Assembly: GCA_000310025.1 (NCBI GenBank)
Contig: FN649726.1
Location: 407,527-471,526 of the forward strand
Direction of reading: 5' to 3'
Length of the DNA stretch: 64,000 bases
DNA from: Ectocarpus siliculosus
Lineage: Eukaryota > Sar > Phaeophyceae > Ectocarpales > Ectocarpaceae
A program made the position numbers and the translations under genes. The notes beneath the pieces are model-generated. The model saw nothing but the letters and a program-made list of their open reading frames with translations. It had not been told where the DNA came from and ran no database searches. Shown here piece by piece: positions 63,401 to 64,000 of this stretch (within the stretch, counting starts at the first letter, position 1; each line of letters starts with the position of its first letter).

Positions 63401-63886
63401 TGGATCAGCTGGGCGTATTTAAGATGGTGACGCTTTTAGGATAGTGTTTTACTGGCAAAGACGTTTGGGGGGGGCACTTGCTATTTTCTGTTTGTATGAC
63501 AAAGACTGGTGATGCATGGTCACCATTCATAGGTGTCTAGCGATCCAAGTCGAGGCACTGCGTAATAGCAAACGTGCCACGTCCTGTGGGTCATCAGCCA
63601 CTGACCAACACGAAGAGACCAGCCAGAGTGCACTACCTCATAGCCTGCACGTGTCTGTATTTCCTCACCATGGCACACTCTGACCTGTACTGTCAAATTC
63701 TTCAGGCTTCTCGCGACGATGTTCTGGACGCGCTGGACGAACTAGATGCCGAGCGCCAGTCTAGTCCGCCTTCAAGTGGCCGGAAGGGAGGAGAATCGAA
63801 GCACGGCGGAGGGGACAGCGGCACTGGCGGGGTGGACTTGGTCGCATTTATCAGGCTCATGCGCCACCGGCCGCGTCAAGCCCTAG
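54415..63886 (+). CDS. multi-EF-hand region, probably the C-terminal part of the NPHP4-like protein (continues past window)
   Basis: Fifteen phase-consistent exons: 54415-54554, 55115-55177, 55634-55837, 56270-56372, 56728-56886, 57323-57436, 57758-58024, 58723-58884, 59421-59642, 60105-60335, 60587-60721, 60829-60999, 61815-61940, 62467-63426 and 63706-63886, at least 1,079 aa with no stop reached. Canonical calcium loops include DQNRTGEISTHE, DPGATGKIGLRE, DKDGSGFITAAE, DKNGTGSISTAD, DQNGDGVISLSD and DVDGDGVLRPEE; others have lost position 12 or 1 (DKDGCGSITAQG, DDDGDGFITLRQ, GADGSGRLSVQQ). A repeated module is visible: a helix like LRRVLLKAES-MG, an EF hand ending GL..LGVF, a short linker, then a second EF hand ending F..F.G. 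The first exon, phase 0, follows the NPHP4-like exon 22 and reads like a degenerate second EF hand, so one fused protein is favoured. A separate gene starting at ATG 54418 is the alternative. Confidence 0.85.
58413..58458. repeat. perfect 23-bp tandem duplication in intron
   Basis: Two adjacent identical 23-bp units (58413-58435 and 58436-58458), each containing GTACGTCAG and GCGCGC, lie in the intron before the EF-hand exon at 58723. Complete identity suggests a recent event. Confidence 0.95.
61985..62019. repeat. (GATA)n/(GA)n microsatellite
   Basis: A GATA tetranucleotide tract runs into GA dinucleotides, in the intron following the EF-hand exon ending at 61940. Confidence 0.9.
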
Positions 63887-64000
63887 GTTCGTTCAATGAG
63901 CGAAGAGATCAGTCCGGAACCCTGCTCTTGATTCTAGCTACCCTTAGAAGCATTCCCGCACTCGCGAAAGGAAATGAGACAGCAGACCCTCTCCTTGCGA

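Noticed and set aside
1-64000. CRISPR array, operon, prophage or defence system
   Set aside because: Gene structure is spliced and eukaryotic throughout; no regular spaced palindromic repeats or prokaryotic gene packing are present.

Overview
This window is nuclear DNA from an intron-rich eukaryote. I infer a brown alga (an Ectocarpus-like stramenopile), with moderate confidence. The reasons are GC-rich exons of roughly 60-1,800 bp, GT-AG introns mostly of 0.3-1 kb, abundant triplet and GA/CT microsatellites, and proteins of a flagellated lineage. Nothing looks prokaryotic, viral or organellar. All gene models below are hand-spliced from sequence: I required GT-AG borders, matching phases and protein family patterns, and had no transcript data.

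Layout. 0-3 kb: no recognisable gene, but a tRNA-like (SINE-type) element near 2.5 kb. 3.0-5.2 kb (-): F-box/leucine-rich-repeat-like protein, 3 exons. 6.1-8.4 kb (+): a 67-residue twin-CX9C protein resembling the complex I assembly factor NDUFAF8, 3 small exons. 8.4-10.9 kb: no gene seen. 10.9-15.6 kb (-): ankyrin-repeat/coiled-coil protein, 6 exons, 646 aa. 18.1-25.1 kb (+): DRG2 GTPase, 10 exons, 404 aa. 25.4-27.3 kb (-): a protein C10 (C12orf57) family member, 3 exons, 145 aa. 27.35-38.7 kb (+): leucine-rich-repeat plus long coiled-coil protein, 14 exons, 1,674 aa. 40.1 kb to the window end (+): nephrocystin-4 (NPHP4)-like exons, 22 of them, followed in phase by 15 exons encoding at least 13 EF-hand or EF-hand-like loops.

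The most interesting result is the 3' half. The NPHP4-like protein aligns to the family from its N-terminus through the region just past the middle. It then appears to run without stop or phase break into a calcium-binding EF-hand array, where other NPHP4 proteins have their C-terminal half. If real, this is a calcium-responsive version of a ciliary transition-zone scaffold. Its upstream neighbour is an LRR/coiled-coil protein of centriolar type (LRRCC1-like by layout only), so a flagellum/basal-body theme across 27-64 kb is plausible but inferred.

Other points of note are two very small conserved genes with widely split exons (NDUFAF8-like, C10-like), a divergent gene pair whose start codons are only 28 bp apart, tRNA-like elements, a dispersed repeat pair, and several decayed tandem repeats inside introns.
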